A stretch of 64,000 bases of DNA from Bdellovibrio sp047344985. Lineage in GTDB: Bacteria; Bdellovibrionota; Bdellovibrionia; Bdellovibrionales; Bdellovibrionaceae. Each line of letters opens with the position of its first letter. Position 1 is the first letter of the stretch. Made by a program: the position numbers and the translations under genes. Below, one piece after another: positions 40,052 to 47,367 of the stretch. The notes beneath the pieces are model-generated. The model was not told where the DNA came from. It did not search any database and saw only the letters and a program-made list of their open reading frames with translations. The stretch covers positions 1,674,001 to 1,738,000 of the forward strand of contig NZ_CP178861.1 in assembly GCF_047344985.1 (NCBI RefSeq), read 5' to 3'.

Positions 40052-40695
40052 CGCCCTCAACTTTACTTGGCCGCCGAGGTTCGAGTGAGTCTGGCTTGAT
40101 TCATTGTTTTGCAGAGCAGAGACAGTTGCACGTGCGTCCTCCATCCGTGAGAAGGCCTTCCTGACGGGCATCGTGCTCGTCAGGGGAGAGCAGCGGGGGA
40201 GAATTTAAAATTTTGGAAAAAGGGATCTTCCAAAAATAAAAGAGCAAAAAGCAAATAACAAAAAACAAAAAAGTCTTTCCCTTATACTTTCCTTTCCTGG
40301 TCACGACGGCCAGGAAACAGCCTTCTCAAGGACGGACAGCCCACAAAGACATCCGCACAGCTGAACAAGAAAAAATCCACTTCCATTTGGCAGTAAAAAA
40401 TAATCCAATAATTCATTTGTTCATTTGTAAGGGACTGCATTGCTTTCTATTACAAAACCATCTTCTTAAATATTTTTATTGACGCAGTTTTCGACTCTGT
40501 AAAATCGGCTAGGTGATGCTTTCTTTAAAAAGACAGGAAAACGTCTCGGATCGAAATTATTTATTCAATATATTCAATTCATGAGCGAATAAATCAATGA
40601 ATTGAGTAGTTTCCATAATCCCATTTCACTCGGGAAAATAGTCAAAAATTCAATTTTAAAATCCATGTTATACAAGTCCTGCGAAGAGGTGAGTT
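40052..40695 (+). other. 644-bp gene-free stretch with two strong hairpins
   Basis: No reading frame on either strand looks coding. CCTGACG (40160-40166)/CGTCAGG (40178-40184) is a near-perfect hairpin with inner GGCA/TGCT pairs. TTTCCTGG (40293-40300)/CCAGGAAA (40310-40317) is a perfect 8-bp stem. Between and after them the sequence turns very A/T-rich (40200-40280 and 40380-40680). It may be an untranscribed flank of the HNH gene or hold an unrecognised structured RNA. I do not match it to 6S, SRP, tmRNA, RNase P or a c-di-GMP riboswitch. Confidence 0.5.
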
Positions 40696-41685
40696 ATGAA
40701 TATTCGATACTTGTCTGATGAAAATCTTGAGCAGAATTTAAAATCTTTAGTTCAAAAAGAAAGAGAAATTCTATCTGATATTCTTTTGCATATTGCTGAA
40801 GTAGATCGTCGCAAATTGTATTTGTCGAAAGCTTATCCTAGCCTTTTTGATTATCTCACTAAGTACTTTGGATATTCCGCAGGAAGTGCTCAACGCAGAA
40901 TTGATGCAGCTCGGTTATTTCGTGATATTCCGGAAGTTGCTGAAAGTCTTGAATCTGGCGGTTTGAATCTTTCTCAGGTAAGTCTTTTGCAGAAAGCCCT
41001 CCGTCAAACTCAAAAAGAAGCACACATGGTAGTTCCCGTTGAGACTAAGAAAGAAATCTTAAATGAACTTATCGGAAAGTCTTATCAGGACTCCGAAGTC
41101 CTTGTTGCTAAAGCGCTGAATATCGAGATCAAGCAGGCTCCTAAAATTCAACACCAAGCTGATGAATCCGTTCGGTTTGAAGTGAGCCTCAGTAAAGATC
41201 AATGGCAGAAGATGGAAGAAATGCGTTCATTGTTGTCACATTCACTGCCAAATGGAAGTTGGGATGAAATCTTGGAGTTTGTCGCAGATAAAGTCATTCA
41301 GCAAAAAACTCGACGAGCTTCGAAAGCTCCGGAAGAACTGAAGACTTCAAATTTAAATAAGAAAATTAAAGCAAACACCAGCGAAAGAAAAAATATTTCT
41401 GAAATGAATAGTCTGAAATTAGATTCTAAGAAACAATCAGAAGTTTTTTCTCAAAGAGAATATATTCCCGCACCGTTACGAAGAATGATTTTTCAACGTG
41501 ATCAATGCTGTCAGCATGTTGATAAAACCACAGGCAAGAAGTGCACTTCCAAATGGCAGTTGCAGGTTGATCATATTCAGCCAGTTTGGGCTGAAGGAAC
41601 GAATGAGAAAGAGAATCTACAGCTGCTGTGTGCTGCTCACAATAGAATGAAATATAAGAGGGAGTCTGGCGTTCACACTCTGTGA
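40696..41685 (+). CDS. HNH endonuclease-domain protein
   Basis: 329 residues. An N-terminal helical region (residues 1-150, with YPSLFDYLTKYFGYSAGSAQ) and a Lys/Ser-rich linker (about 205-250) precede a C-terminal HNH domain: RRMIFQRDQCC, GKKCTSKWQLQVDHIQPV, then NLQLLCAAHNRMKYK. Zinc Cys pairs and the catalytic DH and H-N pattern are intact, so it is probably an active nuclease without a signal peptide. The N-terminal layout is common to HNH genes found in multiple copies in Bdellovibrio genomes (as I recall), which suggests spread by mobility. The gene follows an AT-rich, gene-free stretch. GAGGTGAGT precedes its ATG. Confidence 0.85.
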   Translation: MNIRYLSDENLEQNLKSLVQKEREILSDILLHIAEVDRRKLYLSKAYPSLFDYLTKYFGYSAGSAQRRIDAARLFRDIPEVAESLESGGLNLSQVSLLQKALRQTQKEAHMVVPVETKKEILNELIGKSYQDSEVLVAKALNIEIKQAPKIQHQADESVRFEVSLSKDQWQKMEEMRSLLSHSLPNGSWDEILEFVADKVIQQKTRRASKAPEELKTSNLNKKIKANTSERKNISEMNSLKLDSKKQSEVFSQREYIPAPLRRMIFQRDQCCQHVDKTTGKKCTSKWQLQVDHIQPVWAEGTNEKENLQLLCAAHNRMKYKRESGVHTL

Positions 41686-41835
41686 ACGATTGTTGATCTT
41701 CTATAGCATCTTTTCAAGAATACACTCACTCGTTCCTGCTCTTGTGGAAATCAAGAGTCATTTGGTAAATTGCGTTTCGAAGTTGATTGAAGATTTTAAA
41801 ACGTAAAAACAAACATAAGAACGAGGTAACGATTT

Positions 41836-42210
41836 ATGAAAAAAATGATTCTAGCTACAATGATCGCGGTAATGGGTTTTTCTTCTTTTGGTCACGCCGC
41901 TTCGGATTTATTCGAGTTTAAAATGGTGTATCGTGAAACTGCGGAGGAGTATGGAATTAAGGCGGACTCCAGTGACAGCGCTGTTGCTCGTCTCAACGTG
42001 ATCATCCAATACAACCAAGTGATTCCTAGCTACGCCAAAAAACAACTCGCAGAAATTATGAAAGGTCTTCAGGAGATCGATCAGTCCACTGAAGGTCGTA
42101 TGTGCATCACATTGGGTATGGAGTTGGGAGCAGGCAAATGCCGCGTTGTAAGAACGACGTACAAGAACTACATTCGTCAAATGGATAGAGTGGTTTTAGA
42201 AACGCTTTAA
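41836..42210 (+). CDS. Small exported protein, unknown
   Basis: 124 residues. Signal peptide (KKMILATMIAVMGFSSFGHA, residues 2-21), then a mostly helical charged mature part. Two Cys (C94, C106; GRMCITLGMELGAGKC) could pair. CGAGGT lies 12 bases before the ATG, so the ribosome site is loose. Its stop overlaps the stop of the convergent HD-GYP-like gene by 4 bp. No recognised domain; probably periplasmic. Confidence 0.65.
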   Translation: MKKMILATMIAVMGFSSFGHAASDLFEFKMVYRETAEEYGIKADSSDSAVARLNVIIQYNQVIPSYAKKQLAEIMKGLQEIDQSTEGRMCITLGMELGAGKCRVVRTTYKNYIRQMDRVVLETL

Positions 42211-43586
42211 GCTTTCCATTTTTTAAAGACTTGAGTTGTTAAAACCAGGTCTAGCTCGCCATTTCCATTTAAGGCAGCTTCACGGAGCGTACTAATAGCC
42301 TGTGTTGCTGTCATGGCTTGTTGGCTGTCTTGAAGGGCCGTCATTTCATGAAAGCGGTAAGCAAGACCCATCAGTTTTCCCATATCAGAAATGTCTTCAG
42401 CCGTGAGTTTTTTGGGAAAGCCAGATCCGTTGCCATTTTCCCGGTGTTGACCAATGGCATCTGAAATCTCTGGTGTTAAAGGTACTTTTTTTCCCTTCAC
42501 CATAATCACGGAGCGGTCAGGGTAAAGAATGTATTCTGAAAGTTCTTCGTCGGTATAGTTTTTAGGATTTTTATCGCCCACAGAGGCAGGGAGTTGCGCA
42601 AGGCCGATATTATGTAAAAGCCCTGCCATCGCCGCACTTTCCCTTTTTTCGTGATTCCAACCCAAAAGTTGCGCAAAATAAGCACCGTAAGCCGAAAGAC
42701 AAATGCAATCGTGGTAAAGAGAACGGGTATTTCCGGTAAACCGGAAAATTTCGTCAAAAATTTCTTGGGGAGAAAGATCTTTCGTTAATTCAAAATCAGC
42801 GACAATGTTTTTGCATTTATCAAAGATCAGTTTTCCTTCTTGATAGTCCGTACCCGCACCGTTCAGAAATTGCGCCATGATTTCGTAGATCGCTCTTTTA
42901 GAGCGATGAAACTTTTCGGTCATTGATACGGGTAAAGGAATATTTCGCAAACTCATCACAGTTCTCGCGTATTCAAAAAAAGCATTCATCTGCGTTTTCT
43001 TGATATACATTTGCTGCTTCAAAGTTTTGAACTTTTCCAAATGGCGTTCGTCAACGCAATCGCCGGTCTTTCGCAATAAAACGGAGCGATGATTGACGGG
43101 AAGGTGAACATACACATCAAAGTTGATGTTCATCTCAGCTTCCATATCCCGCAGATCCACAGGCATTAATGCTGTGATAGGGATATTGTCTCCCTCCATC
43201 TCAATGGGCGCTAGCTGCAAAACCATGTCGGAAATGAACTCCCGATCGAAGTTGATATGCATCACTTCGTCGGCGCCATTTTTTTTAACCACATCGAAAT
43301 TAAGCGATCCCGCAGCGGCGTGCAGAACAATGATGTGACAGTCAGGATAATTCATTTTGGTTGATTGAACCCACTCGTTGGTTTGAGCAGTTCCGTCTTG
43401 GCCATCAATCAGTGCAAGAATAGGAGAGAAGTTTGGTTCAGAGCTTTCAAGAATTTCGTCGATCGTGTGGAAGTGTTTGAGCTGGTACGGATAATACCCC
43501 TTCAGGATGACTTTGACGGCTTCCCAAAAGCCATTTCGAGGGCTTCCAATCAGAACGTCAACAGTCGAGCCTGAAGTGGTTTTCAT
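42207..43586 (-). CDS. Receiver-like plus degenerate HD-GYP protein
   Basis: 459 residues. Residues 10-110 resemble a receiver domain (VDVLIGSPRNGFWEAV, LALIDGQDG at the phospho-Asp position, HIIVLHAA), and the C-terminal 200 residues match HD-GYP with changes. HD reads HN (LLHNIGLAQLP), and the GYP block reads GQHRENGNGSGFPKKL instead of HHExxDGxGYPxxL. Loss of the HD Asp makes phosphodiesterase activity unlikely, so it may bind cyclic-di-GMP without cleaving it. It follows the CheX gene by 4 bp in a CheY-CheX-HD-GYP reverse-strand group, so response to a CheY-type signal is likely. The start at 43586 has weak ribosome-site support. Confidence 0.8.
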   Translation of the reverse strand: MKTTSGSTVDVLIGSPRNGFWEAVKVILKGYYPYQLKHFHTIDEILESSEPNFSPILALIDGQDGTAQTNEWVQSTKMNYPDCHIIVLHAAAGSLNFDVVKKNGADEVMHINFDREFISDMVLQLAPIEMEGDNIPITALMPVDLRDMEAEMNINFDVYVHLPVNHRSVLLRKTGDCVDERHLEKFKTLKQQMYIKKTQMNAFFEYARTVMSLRNIPLPVSMTEKFHRSKRAIYEIMAQFLNGAGTDYQEGKLIFDKCKNIVADFELTKDLSPQEIFDEIFRFTGNTRSLYHDCICLSAYGAYFAQLLGWNHEKRESAAMAGLLHNIGLAQLPASVGDKNPKNYTDEELSEYILYPDRSVIMVKGKKVPLTPEISDAIGQHRENGNGSGFPKKLTAEDISDMGKLMGLAYRFHEMTALQDSQQAMTATQAISTLREAALNGNGELDLVLTTQVFKKWKA

Positions 43587-43590
43587 CGGT

Positions 43591-44091
43591 TTATTGCACC
43601 GTTATCTCCACATAGAAGGTGGAGCCATTCGGCAAATTGAACGGAATAACAAGAGTGGCGCCCTTGTCTGCGTGACTGATTTTAAAGTCACCAGAAATCA
43701 CAGTCGGGATGGCCATTTCAAAATTATAACCCAATTGATTCAACGTTGTTTTCGCTGAGCCATAGATCATATTCGTCATCTCACCAACGGCGTCTGAAAC
43801 CTCGCCATTGATCGACGTGTGTTTTTCTCCAAGCATGTTTTCCAAAATGTGGAAGATGCTGTCCTTCCCATAAGAGATCAAAAGAGTTCCCTTAAGAGGA
43901 GGAGCCACCATGCCCACCATACCCGCAATTTCACCTTTCAAAACGAACTGAGGTTCGATGAAGGGTTTGCCGGGAGTGGCGTCGGTTTGTGCCATTGTTT
44001 TAAGTGTCTTAACGACTCCATCCACAAACGCATTGATCAGACGTTTGTCGAAAAGAGGATTTAAAGCTTCGACTTTAGGTGCTGCTGACAT
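43591..44091 (-). CDS. CheX-like chemotaxis phosphatase
   Basis: 166 residues. The CheC/CheX/FliY-type phosphatase motif DAVGEMTNMIYGSAK (Glu and Asn of ExxN) is present once, as in CheX. The two beta-rich halves (VLKGEIAGMVGMVAPP, TLLISYGKDSIFH) match the fold. CheX dephosphorylates CheY-P. Its gene lies 20 bp downstream of the cheY gene and 4 bp upstream of the HD-GYP-like gene, so the three probably form one signal-adaptation group. GGAGAATTC precedes the ATG. Confidence 0.85.
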   Translation of the reverse strand: MSAAPKVEALNPLFDKRLINAFVDGVVKTLKTMAQTDATPGKPFIEPQFVLKGEIAGMVGMVAPPLKGTLLISYGKDSIFHILENMLGEKHTSINGEVSDAVGEMTNMIYGSAKTTLNQLGYNFEMAIPTVISGDFKISHADKGATLVIPFNLPNGSTFYVEITVQ

Positions 44092-44111
44092 TGAATTCTC
44101 CTAGCGACTTC

Positions 44112-44537
44112 TTAAGAAGCTTTTGCTTGAGCAGCAGGGTTGTGTTTTGCCCAAACGCGTTCCATCTTGCCTTTGAGTGTTGCTGAATTAAATGGCTTCA
44201 CCACATAATCAGAGACTCCGGCTTTGGCAGCTTCAAGAATGTGCTTTTGTTCAGACTCGGCAGTCACAAGCATAAAAGGAACAGACTTAAAACGAGGGTC
44301 GGCTTTGCACGCTTTTAAAAGATCGATGCCTTGCATTCCTGGCATATTCCAGTCAGAAATTACAAAGCCATAAGGCTGGCCTGCATCATGAGCGGCCTGG
44401 ATCATGGGCAGGGCCGTTTTGCCGTCATCGGCTTCCTCGACGTTGGTATAACCTAGCTCATTTAGCACTTTTTTAATGATTTTTCGCATAGTTGCGAAGT
44501 CATCAACGACCAAAAACTTCGTATTTGTGGGAAACAT
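44112..44537 (-). CDS. CheY-like response regulator
   Basis: 141 residues, single receiver domain. Acidic pocket D12-D13 (VVDDFATMRKI), phospho-acceptor D62 (ISDWNMPGM), T92 (LVTAE) and K114 (VVKPF) are all in place. SDWNMPGM and the ATMRKII start are the CheY signature. It therefore probably acts on a flagellar motor or another CheY target. A short Ala/Lys tail follows. ATG at 44537 with AGGAGA 6 bases upstream. The upstream intergenic region carries two similar palindromes shared with the divergent luxR-type gene. Confidence 0.92.
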   Translation of the reverse strand: MFPTNTKFLVVDDFATMRKIIKKVLNELGYTNVEEADDGKTALPMIQAAHDAGQPYGFVISDWNMPGMQGIDLLKACKADPRFKSVPFMLVTAESEQKHILEAAKAGVSDYVVKPFNSATLKGKMERVWAKHNPAAQAKAS

Positions 44538-44586
44538 AATATCTCCTGAAAAGGTGAAAGCCTGTAAAATCCTCATGCTTATCGGT

Positions 44587-44604
44587 CTAGTTTTTTAAAA
44601 CTAG
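44587..44604. promoter_or_regulatory. Palindrome CTAGTTTT-TT-AAAACTAG (cheY side)
   Basis: Perfect 8-bp arms, 50 bases upstream of the cheY start. The core AGTTTT-T(T)-AAAACT recurs at 44710-44722. It could be an operator for the LuxR-type protein at 44750 or for a shared regulator. Confidence 0.5.
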
Positions 44605-44709
44605 AGTCCAAACCTATTGCGAATTCCTAAAATTGTTGTCAGACTTTATTACAGGTGGTCGTGCTACATTTGGACATGAGTCCTAGGTGGCGTAAAAGGT
44701 TTAGACAGA

Positions 44710-44722
44710 GTTTTTAAAACTA
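44710..44722. promoter_or_regulatory. Palindrome AGTTTT-T-AAAACT (luxR-type side)
   Basis: Second copy of the motif at 44587, with one base less between the arms. It lies 28 bases upstream of the LuxR-type gene start. Confidence 0.45.
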
Positions 44723-44749
44723 AAAACAATTTAGCGGGAGGGAGCAAGG

Positions 44750-45142
44750 ATGCTCAGAGATGTCCTCATTCAAAAAGGTCTTTCAAACAGAGAGGCAGAA
44801 GTTGCTGAACTTGTTTCAAAGGGCTTGTCCAACAAGGAAGTTGCGAATCAGCTTTTTGTTACTGAAAAAACAGTAAAATTTCACCTCACAAACATTTATA
44901 AAAAAATGAATGTTAAGTCTCGTGCCCAATTGATTGTATGGTGCTTGCCTCATCTTGGCTTTGTTGAGAGTGAAGTACGCGCTGAAAACAACAATCAAAA
45001 TGCGGCTGCAGCGACTGCATTCAATAACAATGCAACTCAAACGATCCCAGCAGGATCTGCGACTGTTGCAGGTACAACAACTCTTCCTGGTAGCGGATTG
45101 AACCGTGGTGGTAATTCCGATATCGGTATGGGTGGCATCTAA
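44750..45142 (+). CDS. Stand-alone LuxR-type HTH protein
   Basis: 130 residues. Residues 8-66 form a GerE/LuxR-type helix-turn-helix (GLSNREAEVAELVSKGLSNK, then VTEKTVKFHLTNIYKKMNV with SRAQLI). There is no N-terminal receiver or ligand-binding domain. The remaining half is a Asn/Gln/Ala/Thr/Gly-rich low-complexity tail (NNNQNAAAATAFNNN and TTTLPGSGLNRGG). This resembles short GerE-only regulators. Its target is unknown, but two palindromes just upstream suggest autoregulation and possibly control of cheY. GGGAGGGAG precedes the ATG. Confidence 0.85.
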   Translation: MLRDVLIQKGLSNREAEVAELVSKGLSNKEVANQLFVTEKTVKFHLTNIYKKMNVKSRAQLIVWCLPHLGFVESEVRAENNNQNAAAATAFNNNATQTIPAGSATVAGTTTLPGSGLNRGGNSDIGMGGI

Positions 45143-45173
45143 GTCTTATACTAGACTTTAAGGATGTTTTAAG

Positions 45174-45222
45174 AGCGCGGGGGGGCGGACTTCGGTCCAT
45201 ACTACCTGCGCTTTGTTTTTTT
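45174..45222 (+). terminator. Terminator or structured leader between luxR-type and thioesterase genes
   Basis: AGCGC (45174-45178) pairs with GCGCT (45208-45212), enclosing GGACTTCGGTCC with a UUCG-type tetraloop. A T-rich run (45212-45222) follows directly. It probably ends the LuxR-type transcript. Confidence 0.75.
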
Positions 45223-45242
45223 GAAATAAGGAGCAAACACCA

Positions 45243-45713
45243 ATGGCAAACTCCAAACCCGTTTCGTCGTCTCAAGTCATCATGACCCAATTAGTTCTTC
45301 CTTCTCATACAAATGCCCTGGGTTCCGTGTTCGGAGGAACGATCATGTCATGGATTGATATTGCTGCCGCGATTGCAGCGCAAAGACATTCCAATAAAGA
45401 TGTTGTGACGGCGAGTATCGATCGTTTGGATTTTGTGGCTCCGGTTTACAAAGGTTGGGTCGTCAACCTTAAAGCCAGTGTGAATTACACTTCAAGAACT
45501 TCCATGGAAATCGGCGTGCGAGTGGATGCTGAAGATCCAAAAACGGGAGAGACATTTCATACTGCTTCCGCTTATAGCACTTTCGTCGCTTTGGGAGCGA
45601 ATGGTAAACCTATCGAAGTTCCCGGTCTTATCCTAGAGACAGAAACGGACCGACGTCGCTTTGAAGAAGCAAAAAAACGTCGCGAAGTTCGTTTGATGAA
45701 TAAAATGAGATAA
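45243..45713 (+). CDS. Acyl-CoA thioesterase (hotdog, YciA/BFIT type)
   Basis: 156 residues. The hotdog motif with the catalytic Asn/Asp pair reads LPSHTNALGSVFGGTIMSWID, seen as LPSHTNALGSVFGG with TIMSWIDIAAAIAAQRH following. This matches the YciA/YkhA family, which hydrolyses short- to long-chain acyl-CoAs and may set CoA balance. The final 35 residues (RRRFEEAKKRREVRLMNKM) are a basic helix typical of the family. AAGGAG precedes the ATG. The stop touches the stop of the convergent exported-protein gene. Confidence 0.9.
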   Translation: MANSKPVSSSQVIMTQLVLPSHTNALGSVFGGTIMSWIDIAAAIAAQRHSNKDVVTASIDRLDFVAPVYKGWVVNLKASVNYTSRTSMEIGVRVDAEDPKTGETFHTASAYSTFVALGANGKPIEVPGLILETETDRRRFEEAKKRREVRLMNKMR

Positions 45714-46136
45714 TTATTTACAGAGCACTTCGATCCAACGAAGGGCTTCTTCTGCGCGAGCGTTGAGTTTTGCGCCTTCCTCTTTGCCGTGACCTGCTTG
45801 GCTGCGCACGGAGAGTTCTTTTTTATCGCAGTCTTTTTCGGTAACTTTCTTTAAAGCGGACAATTCAAAGGCCGGCTCCAAAGTGTAATACAACGTCGAT
45901 ACTTCTTGTTCCTGATCGGTTCCCTCATCAGGATTTTTCTTTTCGTATTCTTTCAAAGCACTTTCAAAGGATTTCTTTAAGTCTTTAAGGTAAGAAGCTT
46001 TCTTTGAAAACGTTTTTTCTTTCAGTGCTTTTTGATAAGCACTTTCTGATTCTTTATAGAAATCGTCGACCTTTTTTAGATCTGCATAGGAAATCGAAAA
46101 AGCGAGAAGGCTCAAGGCAAAAACTACTGCACGCAT
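45714..46136 (-). CDS. Exported coiled-coil protein, unknown
   Basis: 140 residues. Signal peptide (RAVVFALSLLAFSISYA), then a Lys/Glu-rich helical region with heptad character (residues 20-80). Two Cys lie near residues 102 and 139. No recognised domain. The 13-bp overlap with the next upstream gene on the same strand (46124-47254) means they share one transcript, so it may assist that cell-wall enzyme-like protein. Confidence 0.65.
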   Translation of the reverse strand: MRAVVFALSLLAFSISYADLKKVDDFYKESESAYQKALKEKTFSKKASYLKDLKKSFESALKEYEKKNPDEGTDQEQEVSTLYYTLEPAFELSALKKVTEKDCDKKELSVRSQAGHGKEEGAKLNARAEEALRWIEVLCK

Positions 46137-47254
46137 GTATCGCCTCGCTTGTCTGCATCTGTGATGTTTTCTTTCATCACAGGAAGAAGTTCTTCTGCAA
46201 ACTTTTCTTCTGTCTGTCTTACATAAGCATTGGCTTTGATGATTTTATTCTTAACTTCGGCTGCGCTCATGTTGTTATTTAGGCGAAGACGATCAATCAA
46301 AGCCTTTGCACCTGCAGGGCCGTCAGGGCCATAAGCCGCGAGTGTTAAATAGCTCAAGGTTTCGCTATTGTTGGCAAACTTTGTCGAGCGTCTTTCAACA
46401 CTCGGTTTGATGATGTTGTCGCGCACGTGAACGTAATAGCCCATAGAATAGATCAGATTTCTGGCAATGCCATCGCCAGGACGAATCCAGTCACAGTAGT
46501 TCTTAGGCGAACCAGGAGAGGGTGGAGGCGATTTTAAATCTTCACGAAGAATTTCTTTAAACGGCGTGCACGCGGGATTTGAGCTGTCCATAAGTGACTC
46601 AAGAATATGAAAGCCATTGCCCTCTACGAACTTTTTGCCTTTGTAGTAACCGGCAATTTCGTTCACGGGATCGGATGTTAATTGCCCGATACCTTTTCCT
46701 CCGGAGTAGGCGAGGTAAAAGTTAAAAGCTGTTTCGTTATTGAACTTCTTAAGAACAATGCGGGGATCAATAGGAACTCTTCCCGTCGACATGCAGCTAA
46801 TCGCTTGATTGACAGCAAAATGCAAGAAGTCGACCGTCTTCTGATTAAGGCAAGGTGTGCTGGCGCCTGCATTTTCAAACTTCTTTTTGGTATCGCCATC
46901 GCAACTATAACCTTGATTGCCGGGCTCACGTTGCAACGAAGCTTCGATGCAGTCTTTTTTTATTTGTTTTACTTTTGTGCCTTGGGCAAGAATGGTTCCC
47001 AGGTTGTACAAGTCATTTTTGATTCCTGGAGTGTAGCTGGATGCCTGGCACGTGTTTACGGCAGCCAACGAATTGCGATAGCGAAGAAAGGCCCTAGTTA
47101 AAGGATCGCGAGCTGCATCCATGGACTTGTTAATGTCCTGATTTTGTGCGCCCTTTTTTCCGTTTTTATCATTCACGCAAAGATACTGAGCAGAGCTGAT
47201 CCCCGGAAGAATGAACAAAGTGCTAAAAATAAGAAGCGATAAGAACTGTCTCAC
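46124..47254 (-). CDS. Exported lytic-transglycosylase-like protein
   Basis: 376 residues. Signal peptide (RQFLSLLIFSTLFILPGISS). Residues 165-260 fit an SLT-type lysozyme core: NNETAFNFYLAYSGGKGIGQ, with E174 as the possible catalytic Glu and GKGIGQLT (187-193) in the position of the usual GLMQL. The spacing from E to Q, 17 residues, is close to the usual 18. An N-terminal part (residues 25-150) carries six Cys and unknown folds. It would cleave peptidoglycan glycan strands in the periplasm. In a predator this could act on prey or own wall. The identification rests on a short motif and is moderate. Confidence 0.6.
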   Translation of the reverse strand: MRQFLSLLIFSTLFILPGISSAQYLCVNDKNGKKGAQNQDINKSMDAARDPLTRAFLRYRNSLAAVNTCQASSYTPGIKNDLYNLGTILAQGTKVKQIKKDCIEASLQREPGNQGYSCDGDTKKKFENAGASTPCLNQKTVDFLHFAVNQAISCMSTGRVPIDPRIVLKKFNNETAFNFYLAYSGGKGIGQLTSDPVNEIAGYYKGKKFVEGNGFHILESLMDSSNPACTPFKEILREDLKSPPPSPGSPKNYCDWIRPGDGIARNLIYSMGYYVHVRDNIIKPSVERRSTKFANNSETLSYLTLAAYGPDGPAGAKALIDRLRLNNNMSAAEVKNKIIKANAYVRQTEEKFAEELLPVMKENITDADKRGDTCVQ

Positions 47255-47367
47255 CTCGATCTTATCGGTGAGATCATCCAGAGATTAAGGAAGATCTTTA
47301 AAAAATCCAAAACTAAAGTCTGGATCACTCTTAGAAAGTGATCCACCAAATTTATGATATGTGAATT

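Noticed and set aside
40052..40695. Possible 6S, SRP, tmRNA, RNase P RNA or c-di-GMP riboswitch in the gene-free stretch
   Set aside because: I compared remembered core motifs by eye and none fits; only generic hairpins are present.
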